64,000 nucleotides of DNA from Pontiellaceae bacterium B1224 (lineage in GTDB: Bacteria; Verrucomicrobiota; Kiritimatiellia; Kiritimatiellales; Pontiellaceae). The stretch spans positions 1-64,000 of the forward strand of contig JAROBA010000031.1 in assembly GCA_029432815.1 (NCBI GenBank), in the 5' to 3' direction. A program made the position numbers and the translations under genes. The notes beneath the pieces are model-generated. The model saw only the letters and a program-made list of their open reading frames with translations. It had not been told where the DNA came from and ran no database searches. Positions 7,137 to 15,583 of the stretch are shown piece by piece (positions within the stretch are counted from its first letter, which is position 1; every line of letters begins with the position of its first letter).

Positions 7137-7499
7137 ATGGCAAAAAATATTTTAGGTGGAGACCTAATTCCCTGCAGCATGGATCCGGTGACCGGGTTCT
7201 TCCGCAATGGCAAGTGCGATACCCGTGCCGATGATCAGGGCATGCATACGATTTGCGTTTTGATGACGGATGAATTTCTGGCGTATTCTAAAAGCGTCGG
7301 GAACGACCTTTCCACTTCGATTCCGGAATACGGTTTCCAGGGATTGGAAGGCGGCGATTACTGGTGCCTATGCCTATCCCGCTGGATTCAGGCCTATGAT
7401 GCCGGCATGGCGCCGCAGGTCAGATTAGAATCCACCCACGCTTCCGTGTTGGAGTTTGTCGAGCTCCAGACCCTGGAAGAATTTTCTGTTTCTAAATAG
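7137..7499 (+). CDS. DUF2237 family protein
   Basis: 120 residues. The protein begins KNILGGDLIPCSMDPVTGFFRNGKC and contains DDQGMHTICVLMTDEFL, then GDYWCLCLSRW and a closing (L)ESTHASVLEFV. These are the conserved blocks of the DUF2237 family (COG3651), in which the fixed cysteines suggest metal or redox binding; the function is not established. Length agrees with the family. The usual F-P-G-L-K-x-G-D segment reads FQGLEGGD here because one copy of the 15-bp palindrome (7335-7349) falls on it in frame. It follows the menaquinone fusion after 75 bases taken up by a hairpin repeat, so a shared transcript is possible but not shown. Confidence 0.88.
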   Translation: MAKNILGGDLIPCSMDPVTGFFRNGKCDTRADDQGMHTICVLMTDEFLAYSKSVGNDLSTSIPEYGFQGLEGGDYWCLCLSRWIQAYDAGMAPQVRLESTHASVLEFVELQTLEEFSVSK

Positions 7500-7799
7500 T
7501 AAAACTACATGGAAAATGAAACCGCTACGGGGTACGGAAATAACTGAGATACCATCGCCTGACTGAAAATGCGCCCTCCGCTGTGCGGAGAAGCACGTCC
7601 TACACGCGTTTCTTTGTTCGCCCCCGTCCATTCGTTCCTGCACCAACGGTGTAGGACGTGGTTCTTTACGAAGTAAAGGCCGCGTTGCTACCGGGATATT
7701 TGACAGAATAATTAGGGACAAAATAATTTTCCGTTCCTGCCATGCATAATCCTGTCAACCCATGATCCTGTCTGTGTTCTGAGGAACCGCTCTTCGGCT
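7500..7799. other. Gene-free stretch with dispersed repeats
   Basis: No ORF with coding character. At 7577-7690 the CTGTGCGGAGAAGCACGTCC and GTAGGACGTGGTTCTTTACG patches face each other and look like the ends of a degenerate inverted repeat. From 7702 to 7772 there is a member of the ACAGAATAATT / CCATGATCCTGTC repeat family listed separately. Confidence 0.6.
7702..7772 (+). repeat. REP-like intergenic repeat (CTGTC / AATAATT family), copy 1
   Basis: GACAGAATAATTAGGGACAAAATAATT (first half) is shared with 46792-46823, and CTGTCAACCCATGATCCTGTC at 7752-7772 matches the reverse complement of 33847-33867 in 20 of 21 bases. The three places are all intergenic. Confidence 0.72.
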
Positions 7800-8996
7800 T
7801 TATTCTCCTTGCTGTCTGATCTTTTTGAGGCGGGTAAGTGCTTCTAGGTAGTAGTAGTCCGCGTAGTTCACGTTCACATCCACTTCTTTGCGCTTTGGCA
7901 TGTGCCCGACGCTGTGGAGCAGGACGCATTGGTAGTCAGCCCCCTTGGCGAGATAGCGGTCGGACGACAGCTCCGCGAGCGTTTTTTCAGCTTGCTTGAG
8001 ATACCGTTTGTTGCCGGTCAGTTCATAGAGATCAAGAAAGGCGCTGGAGGCAATGGCTCCGGCCGAGGCGTCTTTCACGAGCAGATCGTCCGGTGCGTCG
8101 AAATCCCATAAAGGCACGCCGTCGGCGGGTAGGCGCTTCATATAGGCATCGGCTATTTTTTCGGCGAACTGGAGGTAGGTTTTATCGCCGGTTTCACGAT
8201 ACATCATGGTGAAGCCGTAAATACCCCAGGTTTGTCCGCGCGCCCACATGGTGTTGTCTGCGAATCCCTGCGCGGTCTTTTTCGCAATCACCTCGCCGGT
8301 CTTGGGATCGTATTCCAACAGGTGGTAGTTGGAACCATCGGGCCGGAAATGATTTTCAAGGGTCGTGTTTGCATGCGTCAGGGCAATATTGCGTAGGTTT
8401 TCATTACCCCCGTTTTCTGCTGCCCAGAGGAGCATTTCCAGGTTCATCATATTATCGATAATGACGCGGTAGGATTTTGGATTCTTTTCATCCATACTGC
8501 CCCAGGACTGTATCACTTGAGCGGTGGGGCGATAGCGCGTTGCAAGCGAATCGGAAGCTTCCAGAATGATGGCTTTGTAGGCAGGGTCTTTTGTGAGTCG
8601 ATAGCCGTTTCCATAGCTGCAGTAGATCATGAAACCCACGTCATGATGTCCATTGAACGTTTTCAGCGGCTCCAGTTGTTTCGTCCATTTTTGAGCTTCA
8701 GCGAGCCAGTATTCGTTCTGATTCTGTTCATATAGATACCATAGACATCCCGGAAAAAAACCCGTGGTCCAGTCTTTCAGTTGCACCTGTCTCCAGGAAC
8801 CATCCGCATGGCTGTTGCGGGGCATGCCGTCGCTGGGATCGAGCGAGTCCGTGGCCTTTTTGTATTGTTCCGTTGCGAACGAAAAGAGCTCATCAATGCG
8901 CTGCGTCGATAAGGTTTGTTCTTCAGCTGTGCAGGAAAGTGCTGTTGTGCAGCAAGCCGTGAAAACGAGTGAGCGAAGTAGTTTTATCAGTTTCAT
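7800..8996 (-). CDS. GH88-family unsaturated glucuronyl hydrolase (lipoprotein)
   Basis: 398 residues from the ATG at 8996, which has GGAGG 11 bases upstream; the frame extends 14 codons further but without a better start. Residues 1-22 form a lipoprotein signal with lipobox ALSC (Cys22). The rest is an (alpha/alpha)6-barrel of the GH88 type, with WTTGFFPGCLWYLY, the HHDVGFM motif (Asp119) and IIDNMMNLE (Asp181). The spacing of these two aspartates fits the catalytic pair of characterised unsaturated glucuronyl hydrolases (Asp88 and Asp149 in the Bacillus enzyme). ARGQTWGIYGFTMMYR and NYADYYYLEAL near the end are also typical. The enzyme would remove the 4,5-unsaturated uronic acid left by polysaccharide lyases from oligosaccharides, here probably at the outer membrane or in the periplasm. 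It is divergent to a GH29 fucosidase gene. Confidence 0.92.
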   Translation of the reverse strand: MKLIKLLRSLVFTACCTTALSCTAEEQTLSTQRIDELFSFATEQYKKATDSLDPSDGMPRNSHADGSWRQVQLKDWTTGFFPGCLWYLYEQNQNEYWLAEAQKWTKQLEPLKTFNGHHDVGFMIYCSYGNGYRLTKDPAYKAIILEASDSLATRYRPTAQVIQSWGSMDEKNPKSYRVIIDNMMNLEMLLWAAENGGNENLRNIALTHANTTLENHFRPDGSNYHLLEYDPKTGEVIAKKTAQGFADNTMWARGQTWGIYGFTMMYRETGDKTYLQFAEKIADAYMKRLPADGVPLWDFDAPDDLLVKDASAGAIASSAFLDLYELTGNKRYLKQAEKTLAELSSDRYLAKGADYQCVLLHSVGHMPKRKEVDVNVNYADYYYLEALTRLKKIRQQGE

Positions 8997-9045
8997 AATG
9001 TTGTCCTCCAGGGAGAGGTTTGAGTTGTGTTGATGCATTAAATAC

Positions 9046-9060
9046 GTGTGCCGCTCACAC
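9046..9060. promoter_or_regulatory. Candidate operator GTGTG-CCGCT-CACAC between divergent glycosidase genes
   Basis: A perfect inverted repeat with five-base arms and a five-base centre lies 50 bases upstream of the GH88 start and about 170 bases upstream of GH29. In the same spacer GGCCGCTCATATAAG and GGCCGCTTAATGA form a short direct repeat (about 9171-9200). Both are possible binding sites for a shared regulator; no regulator gene is adjacent. Confidence 0.4.
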
Positions 9061-9229
9061 TACATTTTCGGCCAAAAGTTCGCAATGCAGTCGTGCGGAA
9101 AAACAGGTACTCCCCATTATTATTTTGGCGGGTATGAAATATTACGCACGCGGATGCTTCGACAAGGTGGGGCCGCTCATATAAGCTGGCCGCTTAATGA
9201 TGAAGTTTATGACGAAAGGAATGTGAGCA

Positions 9230-11005
9230 ATGCAGATAAGAATGAAAAGCAGCTTAATATGTTACGGGCTATTGGGAGCGCTGTTCTGTCCTGCACTGAT
9301 GGCGCAGGAGGGCGATTCATGGACCTATTCCAAAGAGACTCCCGAACAGCACGCGGCCAAAATGGAATGGTGGAACGCAGCCCGCTTCGGAATGTTTGTT
9401 CACTGGGGCGTCTATTCCGTGACGGGCGGCGAATACAAGGGCGAAATGCCCACCAATAGCGCGGAATGGATGATGAATAAAGCCCGGATTCCAATCGCGG
9501 ACTACAAAACCGAAAACGTGGATAAATTCAATCCCACCTCGTTCGATGCAAAATCCTTCGTACTTCTGGCCAAAGAGGCCGGTATGAAATACATCGTGAT
9601 CACGGCCAAGCATCACGATGGCTTTGCCATGTTCCACTCGAAAGCCGGCCCTTACAACGTCGTGGATGCCACGCCGTTCAAGCGCGATATCATGATGGAG
9701 CTGGCCGTGGCGTGCCGCGAGGAGGGTATCCGCTTTGGTTTCTACTATTCGCAATGTCAGGATTGGCATCATCCCGGCGGTCTTGGAAATAACTGGGACG
9801 ACACCATCGAGCGCGTCAGTTTTGATGAATATGTCCGCGAAAAGGCTGTGCCCGAAGCGCGTCAACTGCTGACCGAATACGGACCCATCGCCATCTTTTG
9901 GTGGGATACGCCGCGCGATATGAGCCAGGAGGCATTCGACAGCCTGCATTCGGTGACGGATCTTCAGCCCGGCATCATCACCAACGACCGGTTGGGCGAG
10001 GAATACGCCGGCGATCATAAAACCTTTGAGCGCCAAATTCCCCGCAAAGCGCCGGTGGGTGTGGATTGGGAAGTCTGCATGCCGATCAGCGCGAGCTGGG
10101 GCTATAAAAAATCCGACACCGATTTTAAATCGATTGAAACGCTGATCCGAAATTTGGTGGATATTGCGAGCAAGGGCGGGAATTATCTGCTCAATGTGAG
10201 TCCCACCGGTGACGGTACCTTATTGCCGCAATCGACGGAGCGTCTTCAGGCGATAGGACGTTGGATGAAGGTGAATGGCGAATCCATTTATGAAACCACG
10301 GCCAGTCCATTCGGTGATCTGGAATGGGGGCGTTGCACGAAAAAGGAATTTGCGCGCGGAAGCACCCTCTATCTTCACGTGTTCGATTGGCCCGCCGACG
10401 GCAAGCTGTTTGTGCCCGGACTGAAGAACAAGGTCGAGCAGGCCTACCTTATGGATAATTGGAACGCGGTGGAAACGCAGCAAACCGAGGACGGGGTCAT
10501 CGTCTCCCTGCCGGCGGAAGCGCCCGATGAAATTGCCAGTGTGGTTGTGGTGAAGGTTCACGGACCATTGGAAGTCGCGAAAGTTCTTCCCGCGCCCGGG
10601 AAGGATGGCGCGTTGGTTCTATTGGCCGACATGGCCTACATTCACAACAACGAGGGAAGTGAACAGGCTTCTGTGCGCGAAGGGCGGCGCGGCGGACCTT
10701 CGTACATCAGTCGATGGAGCGATGAAGCGGCCTGGGTGGAATGGTCCTTCAAAACGGATCAGCCGGGCCAGTACGAGGTCTTTGCAGAATTTTCCACAGA
10801 GGAAAACAGTGGGTTCAATATCGGGCTTTCGGGGAACTTTCAACCCGTCGGCGTTCAGGCCACCGGTGGTCGCCGCGATTATACGGAGAAGATGCTCTGC
10901 ATCATCACGATTGATAAAGCCGGCGAATACACCTTGCAAATTAAACCGGAAGCAGGGCAGTGGAATCCGCTGAGTCTGCGGAACGTTACGCTACGGAAAA
11001 AGTAG
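9230..11005 (+). CDS. GH29 alpha-L-fucosidase with C-terminal beta-sandwich
   Basis: 591 residues. A signal peptide ends near ALMAQ (residue ~25). The GH29 barrel follows: MEWWNAARFGMFVHWGVYSV, YIVITAKHHDGFAMF, FGFYYSQCQDWHHP and IFWWDTP, where Asp226 is the expected nucleophile; the acid/base residue is less conserved in the family and cannot be assigned safely. A GGNYLLNVSPTGDGTLL block closes the barrel at about residue 330. The last 140 residues (from about VLPAPGKDGALVLLADMA) form an extra beta-rich module with YISRWSDEAAWVEWSF and GQYEVFAEFS, resembling carbohydrate-binding modules appended to fucosidases. The enzyme would release L-fucose from fucosylated glycans in the periplasm. An alternative Met lies four codons downstream. 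The gene is divergent from the GH88 gene. Confidence 0.92.
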   Translation: MQIRMKSSLICYGLLGALFCPALMAQEGDSWTYSKETPEQHAAKMEWWNAARFGMFVHWGVYSVTGGEYKGEMPTNSAEWMMNKARIPIADYKTENVDKFNPTSFDAKSFVLLAKEAGMKYIVITAKHHDGFAMFHSKAGPYNVVDATPFKRDIMMELAVACREEGIRFGFYYSQCQDWHHPGGLGNNWDDTIERVSFDEYVREKAVPEARQLLTEYGPIAIFWWDTPRDMSQEAFDSLHSVTDLQPGIITNDRLGEEYAGDHKTFERQIPRKAPVGVDWEVCMPISASWGYKKSDTDFKSIETLIRNLVDIASKGGNYLLNVSPTGDGTLLPQSTERLQAIGRWMKVNGESIYETTASPFGDLEWGRCTKKEFARGSTLYLHVFDWPADGKLFVPGLKNKVEQAYLMDNWNAVETQQTEDGVIVSLPAEAPDEIASVVVVKVHGPLEVAKVLPAPGKDGALVLLADMAYIHNNEGSEQASVREGRRGGPSYISRWSDEAAWVEWSFKTDQPGQYEVFAEFSTEENSGFNIGLSGNFQPVGVQATGGRRDYTEKMLCIITIDKAGEYTLQIKPEAGQWNPLSLRNVTLRKK

Positions 11006-11083
11006 GATCTTGCCGTTAACCGGGACCTCGTGAATATTAAATGAGGGGTTCGGCGCGGCGTCACTACTGAGAATAAACTGAAA

Positions 11084-11326
11084 ATGAAAAAACTGGTACT
11101 TATACTAAACTGGTCCGTCCTTGCATATATCGTGGTACTTATAGTCATGACCATCATTGGGAATATTACAGAAATATCTGATGAGCCAATTCTGACAATG
11201 GGAGGAGCGGATGGCCCAACTGCAGTGTTCATTTCGACCAGATTAAGTCCGTACTTAACGAATGCTATTCTCGTGGCATTACTATTGTTAACGAATATTT
11301 ATGTGCTGCAAAAAAAAGAAAAATAA
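11084..11326 (+). CDS. 80-residue membrane protein with GGADGPT motif
   Basis: 80 residues with two hydrophobic segments (residues ~4-26 and 58-75) and, between them, ILTMGGADGPTAVFISTRLSP. The GGADGPT(A/S)(I/V)F sequence is the hallmark of the beta subunit of sodium-pumping decarboxylases (OadB/GcdB), where it lies near a sodium-binding loop, but that subunit is about 370-430 residues with many helices. Very short proteins with the same motif are annotated in other bacteria as decarboxylase beta-like proteins. No alpha or gamma decarboxylase subunit is nearby, so a sodium-pump role is unlikely and the function is open. The preceding base composition (AT-richer than the neighbours) suggests separate ancestry from the GH29 gene 78 bases upstream. 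Confidence 0.7.
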   Translation: MKKLVLILNWSVLAYIVVLIVMTIIGNITEISDEPILTMGGADGPTAVFISTRLSPYLTNAILVALLLLTNIYVLQKKEK

Positions 11327-11627
11327 CATACGAAAAATAGAATTACAGATGCTCAGGATGAAGCGTGAGGGAGGTGTTTCCCAAAGGTTGGAAATCGCGT
11401 CCGAGCAGAACGTGGCTTTTACTGGGTAGAGGCTCCGCGTCGGTTCGACTTTTATTACGAAGCTTTGAGGTTTTATACCCCGCTACTTGCATCGTAAGAA
11501 TTGTAGGGCTGGAATGGCTGAGGAACGATGCCTTCCAGCCGGATGGCGGGAAGGTCTCCTTCGTCAACCGTTCCCGCCCTACAAAACAGATGCCCCGCCT
11601 GCTTGTAGCGGGGTGGTTCTTACGATA
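11327..11627. other. Gene-free stretch holding a composite inverted-repeat element
   Basis: Apart from one near-copy of the 15-bp palindrome at 11379, this spacer is occupied by the element at 11477-11626 described separately. It contains no credible gene; ORFs of 60-110 codons across it run through the inverted repeats and into fhs on the wrong strand. Confidence 0.6.
11477..11626. repeat. MITE-like element with crossing inverted repeats
   Basis: ACCCCGCTACTTGC (11477-11490) is complementary in 12 of 14 positions to 11601-11614, and ATCGTAAGAA (11491-11500) is perfectly complementary to 11617-11626. The order is therefore a-b ... a'-b', not nested. Inside, TTGTAGGGC (11501-11509) pairs with 11576-11584, and GGCTGGAA (11507-11514) pairs with 11533-11540. 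Confidence 0.7.
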
Positions 11628-13391
11628 CTAAAAAAGCCCCGTCACTTTTCCAGTTTCGGTGTTGATGTCGATCTGGCGGAAGCCGGGTGTACTTCCAGTG
11701 CCTGGAAGCAGTTTAATGTCCCCGGCGACCGGTACCACAAATCCTGCTCCTTTATAGATCAGCACATCGCGGATCGGCAGTTTCCAACCGGTGGGGGCCC
11801 CTTTGAAATCCGGATCGTGGGAAAGGCTTAAATGGGTTTTCACCATGCAGGTTCCCATGCCGGCTATTTCCGGATCATTCTGGAAGGCCTGAATTTTTCG
11901 GTCGGCGGCTTCCGACCATTCCACGCCGGAGGCGCCGTAAAGCTCGGTTGCAATCTTGTGCACGCGTTCTTTGAGCGGGAGATCCAGTTCGTAGAGAAAG
12001 TCAAAATGGTTCTCCTCTTCACAGGCGGCCACCACTTCTTCAGCCAGTTCAATGGCACCTTCGCCGCCTTTCAGCCAATGTTCGGAAACAGCACAACGGG
12101 CGCCATGCTCTTTGGAAATACGGCGCACCAGATCATGCTCGGCGGGTGTGTCGGTATAGAATCCGTTGATGCAGACCACCGGGGTGGCTCCGCTCTTGCG
12201 CACAATATCGATGTGGGCAATCAGGTTGGAGCAACCGGCTTCGAGCAGCGTCAGCTCTTCTTCAGTATAGGCTTTATCTAACGGCTTGCCTGGCTTCACG
12301 ACCGGTCCGCCGCCGTGCATCTTCAGCGCACGGACCGTGGCGACGATCACGACTGCATCCGGCTTTAATCCGGAATAACGGCATTTTAGATTCCAGAATT
12401 TTTCGTAGCCTATATCGGCGGCAAAGCCGCTTTCTGTAACAAGGTAGTCGCCCATGCGGACGCCGAGCATGTCGGCAATCACCGAGTTCTGACCGATGGC
12501 AATATTGGCAAAGGGGCCAGCATGCACCAGCACCGGATTGCCTTCAATGGTCTGCACCAGATTGGGATTAATGGCTTCGAGCATGATGGCCGACATGGCA
12601 CCATCCACTTCCAGATCGGCGGTGGTGACTTCTGCGCCGGATCGGCTGTAGGCCACAACGATTTTTCCGATGCGTTCGCGCATGTCTTTCAGGCTGTTGG
12701 CGACGGCGAGGATGGCCATGATTTCGCTGGAGACAGTGATCTGGAATCCGGACTCCATTTCATAGCCGTCCATTTTCCCGCCTTTGCCGATGGTAATATT
12801 CCGCAACGACTGCGCACAGAAATCCATGGCCCACTTCATCTGAACGCGGTCGGGATCAATATCAAGACGGGGCATGCCGGTTTGTTTCAGGCGCTCGTCG
12901 TCATAGTTGTCTTCATGCTGCATGCGGGCGGTGAGGGCCACCATGCACAGGTTGTGCGCGTTGGTGATGGCATCGATATCACCGGTCAGGCCGAGCGAGA
13001 ACGGGGCGAGAGGGATGCATTGCGCCAGCCCGCCGCCGGCGGCTGATCCCTTAATGTTGAAGGTCGGGCCGCTGCTGGGCTGACGAATGGCACCAACCGG
13101 TTTCTTGCCGATGCGCCCGAGGCCTTCCACCAGCCCCATCGTGGTGGTGGTTTTCCCTTCGCCGAGCGGGGTGGGGGTGATGGCGGTGACGTCCACATAT
13201 TTTCCCGGCGCACGATCTTTGATCCGGTTCCAGGTGGTGGGGTAGTCAATCTTGCCGACATTGCGACCCATCGGGATGAGTTCGCCATCCTGCAACCCCA
13301 GCTTTTCGGCAATTTCCTGAATCGGTTTGATATTTTGTTCGGCGGCTTCGGCAATCTGCCAGTCGGCCATCTTCGTTGGGTCCAGTTTCAT
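11628..13391 (-). CDS. fhs: Formate-tetrahydrofolate ligase
   Basis: 587 residues, the full length of bacterial formyltetrahydrofolate synthetases. The ATP-binding loop [13 protein letters not shown] (about 73-85), the [19 protein letters not shown] block, [19 protein letters not shown], and a final [19 protein letters not shown] are all present. The cytoplasmic enzyme joins formate and tetrahydrofolate with ATP to give 10-formyl-THF for purine synthesis or for interconversion of C1 units. It is the third gene of a minus-strand group with a formate/nitrite-type channel and a FolD NAD(P)-binding fragment, which makes a formate-assimilation unit. A 106-base spacer with a dispersed hairpin repeat separates it from the channel gene. 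I see no sign of damage. Confidence 0.97.
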   Translation of the reverse strand: MKLDPTKMADWQIAEAAEQNIKPIQEIAEKLGLQDGELIPMGRNVGKIDYPTTWNRIKDRAPGKYVDVTAITPTPLGEGKTTTTMGLVEGLGRIGKKPVGAIRQPSSGPTFNIKGSAAGGGLAQCIPLAPFSLGLTGDIDAITNAHNLCMVALTARMQHEDNYDDERLKQTGMPRLDIDPDRVQMKWAMDFCAQSLRNITIGKGGKMDGYEMESGFQITVSSEIMAILAVANSLKDMRERIGKIVVAYSRSGAEVTTADLEVDGAMSAIMLEAINPNLVQTIEGNPVLVHAGPFANIAIGQNSVIADMLGVRMGDYLVTESGFAADIGYEKFWNLKCRYSGLKPDAVVIVATVRALKMHGGGPVVKPGKPLDKAYTEEELTLLEAGCSNLIAHIDIVRKSGATPVVCINGFYTDTPAEHDLVRRISKEHGARCAVSEHWLKGGEGAIELAEEVVAACEEENHFDFLYELDLPLKERVHKIATELYGASGVEWSEAADRKIQAFQNDPEIAGMGTCMVKTHLSLSHDPDFKGAPTGWKLPIRDVLIYKGAGFVVPVAGDIKLLPGTGSTPGFRQIDINTETGKVTGLF

Positions 13392-13443
13392 GAGTGCTCC
13401 AGTCGTTGAATTAGTTATTAAAGAGTAATGCGTAAATTATATT

Positions 13444-13514
13444 GTGACGATTGAGTCGTGATTTCTCTGGGTTGTGAAGCGGCGTTTATATCACGTCTCA
13501 CTTTTCACGCCTCA
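13444..13514. repeat. Dispersed hairpin repeat, copy 2
   Basis: Starts GTGACGATTGAGTCGTGAT and ends ATCACGTCTC...TCACGCCTCA, like the copy at 7065-7127. Its right end overlaps the last codons of the formate channel gene, so the repeat supplies the channel's final residues (LRREK) and stop. Confidence 0.7.
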
Positions 13515-14331
13515 GATAAAGAATCCAATAGATCGTTCCGACAAAGATAGCGCCGCCGATCATATTTCCCAGTGTGACTGGCAGCAGGTTATTTACGATA
13601 AAGCCGTGCGTCGTCAGGTTGGAGAGATCGGCCCCGCTCAGCTGACCGACGATGTCCGGGTTACTTTTCAGCAGGAGTCCTGCGGGTATAAAATACATGT
13701 TGGCAATCGAGTGTTCAAAGCCCATGGCCACAAAGGCGGTGATCGGGAAAAGGATGGACAGGATCTTGTCGGTTACGGAGCGGGCGCTGTAGCAGAGCCA
13801 GATGGCCAGGCAAACCAGAATGTTGCAGAGCATGCCGCTGGTGAAGGCCTGCGTGAAGGTCAGGTTGACTTTTGTATTTGCAATGGAGAGCGCTTTGGCT
13901 CCAACGGCTCCGTCATTCGTGAGCCAGTGTCCGCTGAAATAGACCAGCATCAGAATGGCCAGTGATCCCACCAGATTGCCCAGAAATACAAACAGCCAGC
14001 CTTTCAGCATTTTGCTGACCTTCACCTTTCCCGAAAAACAGCCCATCACCACCAGGGTGTCGCCGGTGAAAAGATCCGCCCCGGCGATGATCACCAGAAT
14101 CAGACCCAGCGAAAAACTCATGCCGCCGATCAGCTTGGTCAGCCCGACGCCCAGTTCCATGTCGTGAATCACATGCGTGAAAAAAGCGGCGCCGAAGGCA
14201 ATGAATGAACCCGCCTGAACAGCCAGAAAAAAAGCGGTGATGATATCGCGATTTGCTTTTCGAATGGCAGAGGCTTCGGCCCGTTTGGCCATCTCTGCCG
14301 GTTGATAGGCATCGAGTATTGTTTCGTCCAT
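13498..14331 (-). CDS. Formate/nitrite transporter family channel (FocA-like)
   Basis: 277 residues from the ATG at 14331 (an in-frame TTG two codons upstream is less likely). Six membrane segments are visible. The family signatures are present: FIAFGAAFFTHV in the first helix, AGADLFTGDTLVVMGCFSGKV, then GNLVGSLAILM, SGMLCNILVCLAIWLCYSAR, and AMGFEHSIANMYFIPAGLL, where the central histidine of the FNT pore is kept. Members move formate, nitrite, lactate or hydrosulfide across the inner membrane as pentamers. Because it lies directly upstream of fhs in the same direction, formate uptake or efflux is the best inference. The C-terminal residues come from a dispersed repeat (13444-13514). Confidence 0.92.
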   Translation of the reverse strand: MDETILDAYQPAEMAKRAEASAIRKANRDIITAFFLAVQAGSFIAFGAAFFTHVIHDMELGVGLTKLIGGMSFSLGLILVIIAGADLFTGDTLVVMGCFSGKVKVSKMLKGWLFVFLGNLVGSLAILMLVYFSGHWLTNDGAVGAKALSIANTKVNLTFTQAFTSGMLCNILVCLAIWLCYSARSVTDKILSILFPITAFVAMGFEHSIANMYFIPAGLLLKSNPDIVGQLSGADLSNLTTHGFIVNNLLPVTLGNMIGGAIFVGTIYWILYLRREK

Positions 14332-14383
14332 GTTCAATTTCCCGTTTGTTTTCTAAACTAGATCGCACCGATATGATCGTTGG

Positions 14384-14653
14384 TTAATCCATTTCCCAGG
14401 AACTGCCGCCCGGTTTAATCATATCGCCCTTCAGCAGACCGGCTTTTCCCACGGCAACAAACACCACATCCGCCCGCCGGGAATGAATGGCCACTTCGCG
14501 GGTCATGTGGTGGCAGACCGTCACGGTGGCCCCTTCGGCCATCAGCCGGAAGGTAAGCGGTTTGCCGACGATTTCGGAATAGCCGATTACGGTGGCTTCA
14601 AGCCCTTCCAGTTTGTCCGCCACCTGCCGGCCGTTAATATTGGGGTGCTGCAT
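14384..14653 (-). pseudogene. FolD NAD(P)-binding domain fragment (about 80 of ~290 residues)
   Basis: 89 codons: residues from about 14 on (KLEGLEATVIGYSEIVGKPL, then AEGATVTVCHHMTRE and RRADVVFVAVGKAGLLKGDMIKPG) match the central part of the C-terminal Rossmann domain of methylenetetrahydrofolate dehydrogenase/cyclohydrolase. The N-terminal catalytic domain, including the KSD/YxxxK-type lysine region, and the last ~70 residues that complete the Rossmann fold are missing. A good AGGAG ribosome-binding site precedes the ATG, so the fragment may still be translated; it could be a relic or a retained truncated domain. It heads the folD'-focA-fhs group, which is appropriate for the C1 context. 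A complete folD is not found in the window. Confidence 0.72.
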
Positions 14654-14825
14654 GCCTGTTCTCCTAAGAAACCGCTTATATAGTAATTGGGCGCGAGTTT
14701 ATCGTGCTTTCCAAAGATAGGAAGAATTTTCAGAACCCGGTTACATTCCGGTCGAAGGGGCGCGCCATGCCGGCTGATATCCGGTATGTATTTTATTCAG
14801 CTGCGTTGGAGGGTGGCCGGGAATC

Positions 14826-15398
14826 ATGTTTGAGATCAGGCAGATTGAAACTGAAGAGCTGTTGGAAGCATTTGAGCCGGATGAGATTTGGGGGCATTGC
14901 AGCCAATGCGGGAACCATGCGGCGGTTTGGTCGTGCCCACCGCATCGATTTGAGCCGGTTGAATGGATCCGACACTTCCGCTTTTCTTATGTGGTAGTCG
15001 CGACGATATCGCTCGCGGGGTTTGAAAAACAGGCCGAGGCGATTGAGTATTATTATGAAATGCGCCGGATCATTAACGATGCCATGCGGGGATTCGAGCC
15101 GTTGGTTCCGGGGTCGGTCAGTCTCTATGCCGGGCATTGCGATGCCTGTGCGGCCTGTACACGCGTTCAGGGAATGGAGTGTGTCCACCCCGAGCGCTGC
15201 CGCTATTCCCTCGAATCGCTCGGGCTGAAGGTTTCTGCGATTACTGAAACGTATTTTGAAGATAACCTGGAATGGGTCGATGGGCAGACGCCGGACAGAT
15301 TACTGGTTATTCCGGCGCTGCTCAGCCCGGTGGAGATTAATCAGTCTGATCTCTTCCAGGCATTGGAAAAAAGCACGCGAGCTTTTCGGTCCTGCTGA
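14826..15398 (+). CDS. DUF2284 metal-binding protein
   Basis: 190 residues, cysteine-rich. The pattern GHCSQCGNHAAVWSCPPH near the N-terminus, followed by YAGHCDACAACTR and CVHPERCRYSLE, is that of the DUF2284 family of predicted metal-binding (possibly Fe-S) proteins. The family is often near corrinoid or radical-enzyme genes, but its biochemical role is unknown. Length agrees with the family. A copy of the 15-bp palindrome at 15354 forms the codons for FQALE close to the C-terminus, which extends slightly past the conserved region. No operon partner is obvious; the upstream neighbour is divergent. Confidence 0.85.
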   Translation: MFEIRQIETEELLEAFEPDEIWGHCSQCGNHAAVWSCPPHRFEPVEWIRHFRFSYVVVATISLAGFEKQAEAIEYYYEMRRIINDAMRGFEPLVPGSVSLYAGHCDACAACTRVQGMECVHPERCRYSLESLGLKVSAITETYFEDNLEWVDGQTPDRLLVIPALLSPVEINQSDLFQALEKSTRAFRSC

Positions 15399-15583
15399 GG
15401 CCGGAGTTCCTGTGTCCGGAAGAGGTGCAGGTCGAAATGAACGTAGACGCGACGCCCTCGTCGCGTTCCGCACGAACAGTCTCTGCGGGGAAACGCGATG
15501 AAGGCAGATTGCTGTCTGCTGGCGCAATCACATCTACACTCCAGTCTGCAGCAACCATTCCCCGCAGAAGGGGGACATGAACC

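Noticed and set aside
11365-11831. Plus-strand ORFs over the spacer and the 3' end of fhs
   Set aside because: They run through inverted repeats and antisense to fhs, with no family likeness.
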